DNA of 64,000 nt from positions 1 through 64,000 of the forward strand of contig CAXIWF010000820.1 in assembly GCA_964036045.1 (NCBI GenBank), in the 5' to 3' direction. Below, piece by piece: positions 1 through 9,547 of the stretch. The number at the start of each line of letters is the position of its first letter. Position 1 is the stretch's first letter. The DNA comes from Eutreptiella sp. 'Long Island Sound 2002'. Taxonomy: Eukaryota; Euglenozoa; Euglenophyceae; Eutreptiales; Eutreptiaceae. The translations under genes were made by a program, and so were the position numbers. The notes beneath the pieces were generated by a model. The model had not been told where the DNA came from and made no database searches. It saw nothing but the letters and a program-made list of their open reading frames with translations.

Positions 1-998
1 TGGGGGAGGGGTGGGTGTTTTTGAATGGGGTGTTGGGACATGAAAGGGCGAGGTACGGTGGCCTGTGTGGGGTTGGGTGGGTGCAGTGGGATGCAAATGT
101 GAATGCGAGCACATACGGGGGGTCGCACGAAAGTGTAGGTATGGCGTGTTGATGCGGATGAAGGAGGGGTGGGTGTTTTTGAATGGGGTGTTGGGACATG
201 AAAGGGCGGGGTACGGTGGCCTGTGCCGGGTTGGGTGGATGCGGTGGGATGCAAATGTGAATGTGAGCACATTTGGGGGGTTGCACGAAAGTGTAGGTAT
301 GCCGTGTTGAGGCGGATGGGGGAGGGGTGGGTGTTTTTGAATGGGGTGTTGGAACATGAAATGGCGGGGTACCGTGGCCTGTGCCGGGTTGGGTGGATGC
401 GCTGGGATGCAAATGTGAATGTGAGCACATTGGGAGGGTTGCAAGAAAGTGCAGGTATGGCGTGTTGATGCGGATGGGGGAGGGGTGGGTGTTTTTGAAT
501 GGGGTGTTGGAACACGAAAGGGCGAGGTACGGTGGCCTGTGTGGGGTTGGGTGGGTGCAGTGGGATGCAAATGTGAATGTGAGCACATACGGGGGGTCGC
601 ACGAAAGTGTAGGTATGGCGTGTTGATGCGGATGGAGGAGGGGTGGGTGTTTTTGAATGGGGTGTTGGGACATGAAAGGGCGGGGTACGGTGGCCTGTGT
701 GGGGTTGGGTGGATGCGGTGGGATGCAAATGTGAATGTGAGCACATTTGGGGGGTTGCACGAAAGTGTAGGTATGCCGCGTTGAGGCGGATGGGGGAGGG
801 GTGGGTGTTTTTGAATGGGGTGTTGGAACATGAAATGGCGGGGTACCGTGGCCTGTGCCGGGTTGGGTGGATGCGGTGGGATGCAAATGTGAATGTAAGC
901 ACATTTGGGGGGTTGTAGGAAAGTGTAGGTATGGCGTGTTGATGCGGATGGGGGAGGGGTGGGTGTTTTTGAATGGGTCGTTGGAACATGAAAGGGCG

Positions 999-1284
999 AT
1001 GCTGCCATGGACATCTGAACTGGCTTTGCCAGGCAAAAGCATTTCCAGCCGCGGTGGCTCCATTAAGGTCCACCGCTCGCTAGTAAAATTGGGGTAAAAA
1101 TCGGCTATGTTTTTCGCTACACAGAGGGGGTGCTGGTTGTACCATGCACTGCACCACGGCCTCCTAACATCTTTGCAATGAGGTGCACTCCACAGCTGCC
1201 CTCCCCTCTATCATTACATCACATTCCAAGGCATAGTTGCTCACCCGGGATGCTCCCCTTGCTGGTCTCTCTGGTGATTACCAC
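999..1284 (-). repeat. E element, inverted copy 1
   Basis: A 286-bp non-satellite insert that breaks the 158-bp array. It begins ATGCTGCCATGGACATC and ends GGTGATTACCACA on the plus strand; satellite resumes in register at AAGTGTAGG. Its reverse complement is clearly homologous (roughly 75-80% by eye) to the direct copies that open each 4.45-kb segment, sharing GAGAGACCAGCAAGGG, GGAATGTGATGTAATGAT, AGGAGGCCGTGGTGCAGTGC and GAGCGGTGGACCTTAATGGA. The minus strand is therefore taken as the element's forward direction. There is no coding or transposase signal. A dispersed repeat or non-autonomous element is possible but unproven. This copy has AAAAGC where most have AAAAAC, and AAGGCATAG where most have AAGCCATAG; inserts at 42969 and 58938 share both. 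Confidence 0.9.
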
Positions 1285-3414
1285 AAGTGTAGGTACGGCG
1301 TGTTGATGCGGATGCTGGTGAGTGGTTCTTTTTGAATGGGTTGTTGGGACATGAAAGGGCGGGGTACGGTGGCCTGTGTGGAATTGGATGGGTGCGGTGG
1401 GATGCAAATGTGAATGTGAGCACATTTGGGGGGTTGCACGAAAGTGTAGGTATGCCGTGTTGAGGCGGATGGGGGAGGGGTGGGTGTTTTTGAATGGGGT
1501 GTTGGAACATGAAATGGCGGGGTACCGTGGCCTGTGCCGGGTTGGGTGGATGCGCTGGGATGCAAATGTGAATGTGAGCACATTGGGAGGGTTGCAAGAA
1601 AGTGCAGGTATGGCGTGTTGATGCGGATGGGGGAGGGGTGGGTGTTTTTGAATGGGGTGTTGGAACATGAAAGGGCGAGGTACGGTGGCCTGTGTGGGGT
1701 TGGGTGGGTGCAGTGGGATGCAAATGTGAATGTGAGCACATACGGGGGGTCGCACGAAAGTGTAGGTATGGCGTGTTGATGCGGATGGAGGAGGGGTGGG
1801 TGTTTTTGAATGGGGTGTTGGGACATGAAAGGGCGGGGTACGGTGGCCTGTGTGGGGTTGGGTGGATGCAGTGGGATGCAAATGTGAATGTGAGCATATT
1901 TGGGGGGTTGCAAGAAAGTGTAGGTATGGCGTGTTGATGCGGATGGGGGAGGGGTGGGTGTTTTTGAATGGGGTGTTGGGATATGAAAGGGCGAGGTACG
2001 GTGGCCTGTGTGGGGTTGGGTGGGTGCAGTGGGATGCAAATGTGAATGCGAGCACATACGGGGGGTCGCACGAAAGTGTAGGTATGGCGTGTTGATGCGG
2101 ATGAGGGATGGGTGGGTGTTTTTGAATGGGGTGTTGGGACATGAAAGGGCGGGGTACGGTGGCCTGTGTGGGGTTGGGTGGATGCGGTGGGATGCAAATG
2201 TGAATGTGAGCACATTTGGGTGGTTTCACGAAAGTGTAGGTATGCCGTGTTGAGGCGGATGGGGGAGGGGTGGGTGTTTTTGAATAGGTGTTGGAACATG
2301 AAATGGCGGGGTACCGTGGCCTGTGCCGGGTTGGGTGGATGCGATGGGATGCAAATGTGAATGTGAGCACATTGGGAGGGTTGCAAGAAAGTGCAGGTAT
2401 GGCGTGTTGATGCGGATGGGGGAGGGGTGGGTGTTTTTGAATGGGGTGTTGGAACATGAAACGGCGGGGTACCGTGGCCTGTGCCGGGTTGGGTGGATGC
2501 GGTGGGATGCAAATGTGAATCCGAGCACATTTGGGGGGTTGCACGAAAGTGTAGGTATGCCGTGTTGAGGCGGATGGGGGAGGGGTGGGTGTTTTTGAAT
2601 GGGGTGTTGGGACATGAAAGGGCGGGGTACGGTGGCCTGTGTGGGGTTGGGTGGATGCGGTGGGATGCAAATGTGAATGTGAGCACATTTGGGGGGTTGC
2701 ACGAAAGTGTAGGTATGCCGTGTTGAGGCGGATGGGGGAGGGGTGGGTGTTTTTGAATGGGGTGTTGGAACATGAAATGGCGGGGTACCGTGGCCTGTGC
2801 CGGGTTGGGTGGATGCGGTGGGATGCAAATGTGAATGTGAGCACATTGGGGGGGTTGTAGGAAAGTGTAGGTATGGCGTGTTGATGCGGATGGGGGAGGG
2901 GTGGGTGTTTTTGAATGGGGTGTTGGGACATGAAAGGGCGAGGTACGGTGGCCTGTGTGGGGTTGGGTGGGTGCAGTGGGATGCAAATGTGAATGCGAGC
3001 ACATACGGGGGGTCGCACGAAAGTGTAGGTATGGCGTGTTGATGCGGATGAAGGAGGGGTGGGTGTTTTTGAATGGGGTGTTGGGACATGAAAGGGCGGG
3101 GTACGGTGGCCTGTGCCGGGTTGGGTGGATGCGGTGGGATGCAAATGTGAATGTGAGCACATTTGGGGGGTTGCACGAAAGTGTAGGTATGCCGCGTTGA
3201 GGCGGATGGGGGAGGGGTGGGTGTTTTTGAATGGGGTGTTGGAACATGAAATGGCGGGGTACCGTGGCCTGTGCCGGGTTGGGTGGATGCGGTGGGATGC
3301 AAATGTGAATGTAAGCACATTGGAGGGGTTGTAGGAAAGTGTAGGTATGGCGTGTTGATGCGGATGGGGGAGGGGTGGGTGTTTTTGAATGGGTCGTTGG
3401 AACATGAAAGGGCG

Positions 3415-3700
3415 ATGCTGCCATGGACATCTGAACTGGCTTTGCCAGGCAAAAACATTTCCAGCCGCGGTGGCTCCATTAAGGTCCACCGCTCGCTAGT
3501 AAAATTGGGGTAAAAATCGGCTATGTTTTTCGCTACACAGAGGGGGTGCTGGTTGTACCATGCACTGCACCACGGCCTCCTAACATCTTTGCAATGAGGT
3601 GCACTCCACAGCTGCCCTCCCCTCTATCATTACATCACATTCCAAGCCATAGTTGCTCACCCGGGATGCTCCCCTTGCTGGTCTCTCTGGTGATTACCAC
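3415..3700 (-). repeat. E element, inverted copy 2
   Basis: Lies 2416 bp after copy 1. Subtype with CCCTCTATCATT near its distal end. The interval from copy 1 holds 13.5 satellite monomers. Confidence 0.9.
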
Positions 3701-4567
3701 AAGTGTAGGTACGGCGTGTTGATGCGGATGCTGGTGTGTGGTTCTTTTTGAATGGGTTGTTGGGACATGAAAGGGCGGGGTACGGTGGCCTGTGTGGAAT
3801 TGGATGGGTGCGGTGGGATGTAAATGTGAATGTGAGCACATTTGGGGGGTTGCACGAAAGTGTAGGTATGCCGTGTTGAGGCGGATGGGGGAGGGGTGGG
3901 TGTTTTTGAATGGGGTGTTGGAACATGAAATGGCGGGGTACCGTGGCCTGTGCCGGGTTTGGTGGATGCGCTGGGATGCAAATGTGAATGTGAGCACATT
4001 GGGAGGGTTGCAAGAAAGTGCAGGTATGGCGTGTTGATGCGGATGGGGGAGGGGTGGGTGTTTTTGAATGGGGTGTTGGAACACGAAAGGGCGAGGTACG
4101 GTGGCCTGTGTGGGGTTGGGTGGGTGCAGTGGGATGCAAATGTGAATGTGAGCACATACGGGGGGTCGCACGAAAGTGTAGGTATGGCGTGTTGATGCGG
4201 ATGGAGGAGGGGTGGGTGTTTTTGAATGGGGTGTTGGGACATGAAAGGGCGGGGTACGGTGGCCTGTGTGGGGTTGGGTGGATGCGGTGGGATGCAAATG
4301 TGAATGTGAGCACATTTGGGGGGTTGCACGAAAGTGTAGGTATGCCGCGTTGAGGCGGATGGGGGAGGGGTGGGTGTTTTTGAATGGGGTGTTGGAACAT
4401 GAAATGGCGGGGTACCGTGGCCTGTGCCGGGTTGGGTGGATGCGGTGGGATGCAAATGTGAATGTAAGCACATTGGGGGGGTTGTAGGAAAGTGTAGGTA
4501 TGGCGTGTTGATGCGGATGGGGGAGGGGTGGGTGTTTTTGAATGGGTCGTTGGAACATGAAAGGGCG

Positions 4568-4853
4568 ATGCTGCCATGGACATCTGAACTGGCTTTGCCA
4601 GGCAAAAACATTTCCAGCCGCGGTGGCTCCATTAAGGTCCACCGCTCGCTAGTAAAATTGGGGTAAAAATCGGCTATGTTTTTCGCTACACAGAGGGGGT
4701 GCTGGTTGTACCATGCACTGCACCACGGCCTCCTAACATCTTTGCAATGAGGTGCACTCCACAGCTGCCCTCCCCTCGATCATTACATCACATTCCAAGC
4801 CATAGTTGCTCACCCGGGATGCTCCCCTTGCTGGTCTCTCTGGTGATTACCAC
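4568..4853 (-). repeat. E element, inverted copy 3
   Basis: Lies 1153 bp after copy 2. Subtype with CCCTCGATCATT. Only 237 bp of satellite separate it from the direct E copy at 5091, so the two form a large inverted pair. Confidence 0.9.
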
Positions 4854-5090
4854 AAGTGTAGGTACGGCGTGTTGATGCGGATGCTGGTGTGTGGTTCTTT
4901 TTGAATGGGTTGTTGGGACATGAAAGGGCGGGGTACGGTGGCCTGTGTAGAATTGGATGGGTGCGGTGGGATGCAAATGTGAATGTGAGCACATTTGGGG
5001 GGTTGCACGAAAGTGTAGGTATGGCGTGTTGATGCGGATGGGGGAGGGGTGGGTGTTTTTGAATGGGGTGTTGGGACATGAAAGGGCGGG

Positions 5091-5715
5091 ATTTGTGGTA
5101 AACAGCGGAGAGACCAGCAAGGGTAGCATCCCGGTCGAGCAACCATGGGTTGGAATGTGATGTAATGATAGAAACGAAGGCATTGGTGAAGTGGAATGCA
5201 TTCTGAAGGTGGTAGGAGGCCGTGGTGCAGTGCAAAGTATACCCACCACCCTCCTTGTATGGCGAAAAACATCCCCAGTTTTTACCCCGATTTTACTAGT
5301 GAGCGGTGGACCTTAATGGAGCTGCGGCGGCTGGACAATGTTTTGGTTTGGCAAACCGGGTTCGGATGTCCATGCCCTGATCCCAGAGACCTCACCAACG
5401 CCATTGGCTTGGGGCACAGAAGCCGTGGATACATCCTGAAGGGGTCCCTTGGGTTGCCGACTATGCCTATGGAGAACTACCCAGAAACATGCCTTTTTTT
5501 TATGTATGGTTTGTGGTAAATAGCGGAGAGACCAGCAAGGGGAGCATCCCGGGTGAGCAACTATGGGTTGGAATGTGATGTAATGATAGAGAGGAAGGCA
5601 TTTGTGAAGTGGTATGCATTCTGAAGGTGGTAGGAGGCCGTGGTGCAGTGCAAAGTATACCCAGCACCCTCCTTGTATGGCAAAAAACATCCCCAATTTT
5701 TACCCCGATTTTACA
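5091..5715 (+). repeat. Direct E pair opening segment copy 1
   Basis: Two head-to-tail E copies 418 bp apart. The first (5092-5509) is the longer form: the region shared with the inverted copies, then a 135-bp tail ending in a T-run and ATGTATGG. The second (5510-5715) is cut off after CCCCGATTTTAC and runs into the 12-bp minisatellite. The copies differ at GGTAGCATCCCGGTCG (first) versus GGGAGCATCCCGGGTG (second). A short palindrome, GGTTTGGCAAACC, lies near 5346. The tail motif CCTTGGGTTGCCGACTAT (5447-5464) reappears near 38517 and 38720. The 107- and 127-codon open frames here are not convincing genes. Confidence 0.9.
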
Positions 5716-5727
5716 AGTATTTTACTA

Positions 5728-5978
5728 CATGGTGGGGCACATCCTGCGGCACATGGTGGGGCACATGGTGGGGCACATCCCAGGGCACATCGTGGGGTTC
5801 ACAGTGGGGCACACTGTGGGGCACATCATGGGGCACATCAATTGGCATTTGGCGGGCACATCGTGCGGCACATGGTGGGGCACATGGTGGGGCACATCAT
5901 GGGTCACATTCTGGTGAGCATTGAGGGGCACATTCTGGGGCACATCGTGGGCCACATTGCGGGGCACATCCTGGGGCA
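5728..5978 (+). repeat. 12-bp GGGGCACAT minisatellite, copy 1
   Basis: About 21 imperfect copies of a 12-bp unit of the form GGGGCACATSRT (for example GGGGCACATGGT, GGGGCACATCCT). A unit length divisible by three keeps frames open and creates repetitive Gly-His-Ile/Ala-His peptides that I do not regard as proteins. It directly follows the truncated E copy. Confidence 0.95.
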
Positions 5979-6650
5979 GTGCGGTGAAAGGTGGTGTGGT
6001 GTGGTCTAGCGTGGTGTGGATTGATGTGGTGTAGTGTTTCTTCCTTTTGTGTGGTGCCATGTGAGGAACATGTTGTAACCGCTGCATAGTGGTTGATCTT
6101 TGTTGTAACTGCGAAGCCTGTAGCCTTGATGCCCCAGGGGTCGTAACGCCCGACACTGCCCCTGATATCTCCGAACCCACATAACCCTCTTCAGACCCAT
6201 ATCCAGCTTAGGGGAGCGACATATGCGAAGCACTTGTAAGTCCTTTGAACTCCATGGTGGAATATGAAGAGTACGAAAACCCGGTCTACAAAAATGGAGC
6301 AGACATAGAATCTCAATGCGCATTCATCGCACATAATGACACAACGTGAAATCATTCGAAATAATTTAAATAAATCCGATTGGGAAATCACGAAAGACAA
6401 ATGCGACTCGACGCGCGCTCACAGGCGACATCTGGCGGCGAACGGAAAACATGAAAACAAGCGGAAAATTTACTGCACTAATGTACATCTGAGAATCATT
6501 GAAATTCTGATCACATCAGTGTATAATTGAGTGCTGTCAGTGCTGCCGTTACACATGTGTGGTGCACTGGTTCAGGGCTGTTTGTGTTGTCTTGAGGCCT
6601 CATTCCATAGGCGAGGTGGTTTGTGAGTGCCAAAAGAATGCATCCTAGTA
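5979..6650. other. Spacer between minisatellite and TTAGGATATT repeats, copy 1
   Basis: No gene, RNA or repeat recognised. It opens with a GTGGTGTGGT-rich stretch that looks like a decayed continuation of the minisatellite, followed by balanced-composition DNA. The 64- and 105-codon open frames show no family features. Confidence 0.6.
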
Positions 6651-8520
6651 GGTTACTTTTGCGTTCTAAAATATCCCAAACACCCGATCATTTTTTTGGG
6701 AAAATATCCTAATTATCCTAAAAAAAAGGGTTACGGTTAACCTTAGCTTTAACGGTAACCATTTTTTAGGATAGTTAGGATATTTTTGGTCCTTGCCTGG
6801 AAGAATATTAAGTACTTGGGATATTTTGGACATTTTTCAGCAGGAGGTTTCAGTCTAGATGAGTCAGCTAGGGATATTTAGGATATTTAGGATATTTTTT
6901 GCATGACGTTTTAGGATCTTTTCTCGCATTTAGAATATTTGTTCTGGCGAGGTTGGGATGTTTTTGACGATTGCTTATCACAACATGTTCAGCCTGCGGT
7001 TGTTTGTCCATTACGATGTTGAGGATGGTCCACATAATGAGGATATTGTCTCCATCAGGACTTAGGATATTTTTGGCAATGTACTCATCACAATGGTAGC
7101 TGTAACCCTTCTTCGAATCTTTGGAATATTTCTGGTGTTCTGCCCAAAGCTACATGAAGTACTTGGGATATTGAGGATATTTTTGAGCAAGAACGTTCAG
7201 TCAATTGAGGATATTTGGGATATTTAGGATATTTTCTGCATGATCTGAGAGAATGGTGCTGATATTCAGGATGTTTGGTCTGGCGAGATTAGGAAGTATT
7301 TGACACGTGCTGAGCACAACATTTTCAGCATCCTGTTGTAGGCCCATTGGATGGTTCAGAATATTTAGGATAATTCGAATATTGTCTCCTATAGGACTTA
7401 TGATATCTTCCTTCTAGCCATCGCTACTTACTCATCACACCAATAGCGGATACTTACAATATGTTCGATGATATGCCCCGAACAATATTACGTACTTAGG
7501 ATATTTAGGATGTTTTTGAGAAAAGAAACGAGCCAGGTCAGAACATTTGGGATACTTAGGATATTTTCTGCATGAGGTTTAACGATCTTCCCGATGATTC
7601 GGATGACTGACTTGGCAAAATTAGGACTCGCAACATTTTCAACATCCCGTTGTTTGCCCATTGGGATGTTTAGGATATTTAGGATAATTAGGATATTTTC
7701 TCCGTCAGCACTTATGATATTTTTATTCTTAGATTTTTCATGTATAGTAATGGCAAATTCCTCATCACAACCGTACTTGTAACCACTCTTAGGATATTTA
7801 AGATATTCCTTGCTGTTATCGAAGAAAGTGGAGTACTTAGCACATTAAAGATGTTTGCTAGCCCCAACTTTCAGTCCCAAAAGTTGAGGACATTTAGGAT
7901 ACTTAGGATGTTTTTTGCACAAATTAGACAGTGTTTTTAGGCTAAGGCTAACCGTTTTATCCATCTCTTTGACAATGACCCATCGCAACATGTTTGCCAG
8001 GTCAGGAGGTTTAGGATAATTACATGCCCAGAGCCACACAAAGTACTTGGGATATTTGGGATATTTTTGAGAACAAATGTTCAGTCAGTTGAAGATATTT
8101 AGGATATTTTCTCCAACAGGAGTTAGAATATCGTTCTTTTTACATTTTGCATGTGTAGTGATGGCAAATAACTCATGACAACCGTAATTGTAACCACGCT
8201 TAGGATATGTAGTATATTCGTTGGTGTTATCGAGGAATATTCAGTACTTGGCATAGTTAGGATGTTTCCTAGCCCTAACGTTCTGTCCCAAAGGCTGGGG
8301 ATGTTCAGGATACTTAGGATGTTTTTTCCACGCGTTAGACAGAGGTTCTAGGATAAGGATAACCTATTTTTCCATATCTTTGACAATGACTCATCGCAAC
8401 ATGTTCGCCTGGTTAGGACTTTTATGATAATTAGGATCATTAGGATCTTTTCTGCATTCGGACTTAGGATCGTTTTCTCAAACACGACTTAGGACATTCG
8501 TTGGCGCGCTTTTCATTTCG
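6651..8520. repeat. Degenerate TTAGGATATT repeat region, copy 1
   Basis: About 1.9 kb of T/A-rich DNA saturated with TTAGGATATT, ATTTAGGAT and GGATATTTTGG-like words. Superimposed is a larger, diverged tandem structure: the cue ACTCATCACAA plus GTAACC recurs near 7082, 7434, 7762 and 8173 (328-411 bp apart), and the stretch around GGATACTTAGGATGTTTTTT near 7895 recurs near 8308. This looks like an old satellite decayed before the surrounding amplification. It opens with an inverted repeat (6701-6787). The resemblance to TTAGGG-type telomere repeats is superficial, since GGAT replaces GGG throughout. Confidence 0.9.
6701..6787. repeat. Inverted repeat at the start of the TTAGGATATT region
   Basis: Left arm 6701-6727 (AAAATATCCTAATTATCC then A-rich) pairs with right arm 6762-6787 (TTTTTTAGGATAGTTAGG then ATATTT) with about one mismatch. 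The ~34-bp centre holds a smaller imperfect inverted repeat, GGTTACGGTTAA against TTTAACGGTAACC. This is the only place where the repeat word changes strand. Copies: 15417, 24144, 34013 and 49824. Confidence 0.85.
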
Positions 8521-9540
8521 TACGGGTTAGCCATCGGGATGCGCAGCCTTGATAGATCTATGGTTGTGTAGAAGATTGTGATATTGTATTTTAAACTCAC
8601 TAGGATATTGGGGACATCTGGGATGTTTCTCAAAATTGGTTAGGACAATTTGATCCCATACCTCATCTGCTATGGGTTTGACATTTTGGTAAGTTGTTGA
8701 GCATCGAATCATGCAGTACTTTGGCAGCCGCGGTTTTGTAGCACACAGGACACATGCAGTGTTCTGTTTCCAACAGACAATGGTATGTACAAAATTTGTA
8801 ACATCGTCACGCAACAAACTAGGATTTTTTGAACCGTGAAGTGGACCACTTCGACATTCCTTTTTGCGATAGTAATAGTGATACGTCTTTACTACCTGCA
8901 ATATCACTGCGTCAAGATTTTTGCGGACAAAAGAGGTTGAGGAAAGTTGCAATAGTTATGATAATTTGTGGCTTACAGTTTAGAATGTATTTCCTGCCTT
9001 TGAATTATGGCTAGATCGAGCATTTGGACCATTCATATATTCCCTCAAGGAGCTAGGGTTGTTGAGATTCCTCGTTCAGCAAATTTTTGAAATCCTTTTT
9101 AGCCTTTGCGTACAGGCCTATGCGGGTTACACAGAAGGATTTCCCGAAGGTATGTGGCATTGTAGAGGCATGTGCACATTTGGAATCTCTAAGATTCTTG
9201 TCCAGGAGGGGGGCGGGATGGTCTCAGCACACTCAGAGGAAGATCTAGCTCCTAAGAAGGTGCCATGGCGGCCATGTGCGAAAAACATGAGCTTCAATGA
9301 GACCTTTGTTCTGCACCATGGAAGTTTTTGGATACAGCTTGCAATAGACAGCACTGCGCACAAGACACAACACATTGCTCACAGCACGACATGGTGCAAA
9401 GAATACAAAACAAAACTCCCAGCAAAGCTGACTAGAAGCCCAAAAAACAAGCTGTCCCCAGGACAACACTCTCCATACAGCGTATCACTGTGCACATCGA
9501 TCGGCAACGTCACCGAATGCAACAGATTGGAAAAAACATC
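8521..9540. other. 1-kb spacer closing segment copy 1
   Basis: Non-repetitive within a segment. It contains two longer open frames described separately. It ends GATTGGAAAAAACATC, after which satellite starts abruptly at 9541; in copies 2, 4 and 5 the same sequence runs into an SL RNA cassette instead. Confidence 0.75.
8527..8952 (-). other. Unassigned 141-codon open frame, possible gene remnant
   Basis: Open in all five segment copies (also 17243-17668, 25970-26395, 35839-36264, 51650-52075). It has no in-frame ATG at its 5' end: it begins at a TTG just after an in-frame stop, so at most it would be an exon or a relic. The translation is rich in aromatic and basic residues and has a CVLC...KYCMIRC cysteine spacing resembling a zinc-binding knuckle. 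I cannot place it in a family. Copies 1 and 3 read HTIVCW, copies 2, 4 and 5 HTRVCW. Transposase debris is one option, chance another. Confidence 0.2.
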
Positions 9541-9547
9541 GTGTTGA
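9059..9547 (+). other. Unassigned 162-codon open frame, probably not a gene
   Basis: Starts at TTG rather than ATG and ends seven bases into satellite here. In copies 2, 4 and 5 it runs on to 18317, 36913 and 52724 (180 codons) in the SL cassette. The 3' end thus depends on which rearrangement follows, arguing against a conserved protein. No domain recognised. Confidence 0.12.

Larger units (their letters stand above)
1..5090. repeat. 158-bp satellite block 1 (enters window mid-array)
   Basis: About 27 tandem monomers of 158 bp (one of 157 bp near 2285), interrupted by three 286-bp inserts. The plus strand is strongly G-rich and C-poor. Landmarks in each monomer are GATGCAAATGTGAATG, then AGTGTAGGTATG, then a G-run block with the shape GGGGGAGGGGTGGG, then TGTTTTTGAATGGGG. 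Two linked variants recur: one with GAACATGAAATGGCGG and GGTACC, the other with GACATGAAAGGGCG and GGTACG. Because 158 is not a multiple of three and the minus strand has almost no stop triplets, all three minus frames read open for hundreds of codons; these are His/Pro-rich repeat translations, not genes. The block matches the one from 57940 onward with a constant offset of 57939 for its first ~2 kb. Confidence 0.97.

Noticed and set aside
80-110. ATGCAAAT octamer in each monomer as a transcription-factor site
   Set aside because: The match is to an animal octamer motif, with no reason to expect the factor in a euglenoid.
65-310. 81-codon plus-strand open frames repeating every 158 bp
   Set aside because: They recur in every monomer with no ribosome or splice context; a consequence of tandem repetition.
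1-5090. CRISPR-like array
   Set aside because: Repeats are contiguous 158-bp monomers without short unique spacers, and the context is eukaryotic.
5725-6180. Gly/His/Ile-rich or Cys/Pro/Met-rich proteins from the 12-bp minisatellite
   Set aside because: A 12-bp unit keeps any frame open; peptides on both strands are equally long and simple.
6651-8520. Interstitial telomere repeats
   Set aside because: The word is TTAGGAT, not TTAGGG or TTTAGGG, it is highly irregular, and no true telomere run is present.
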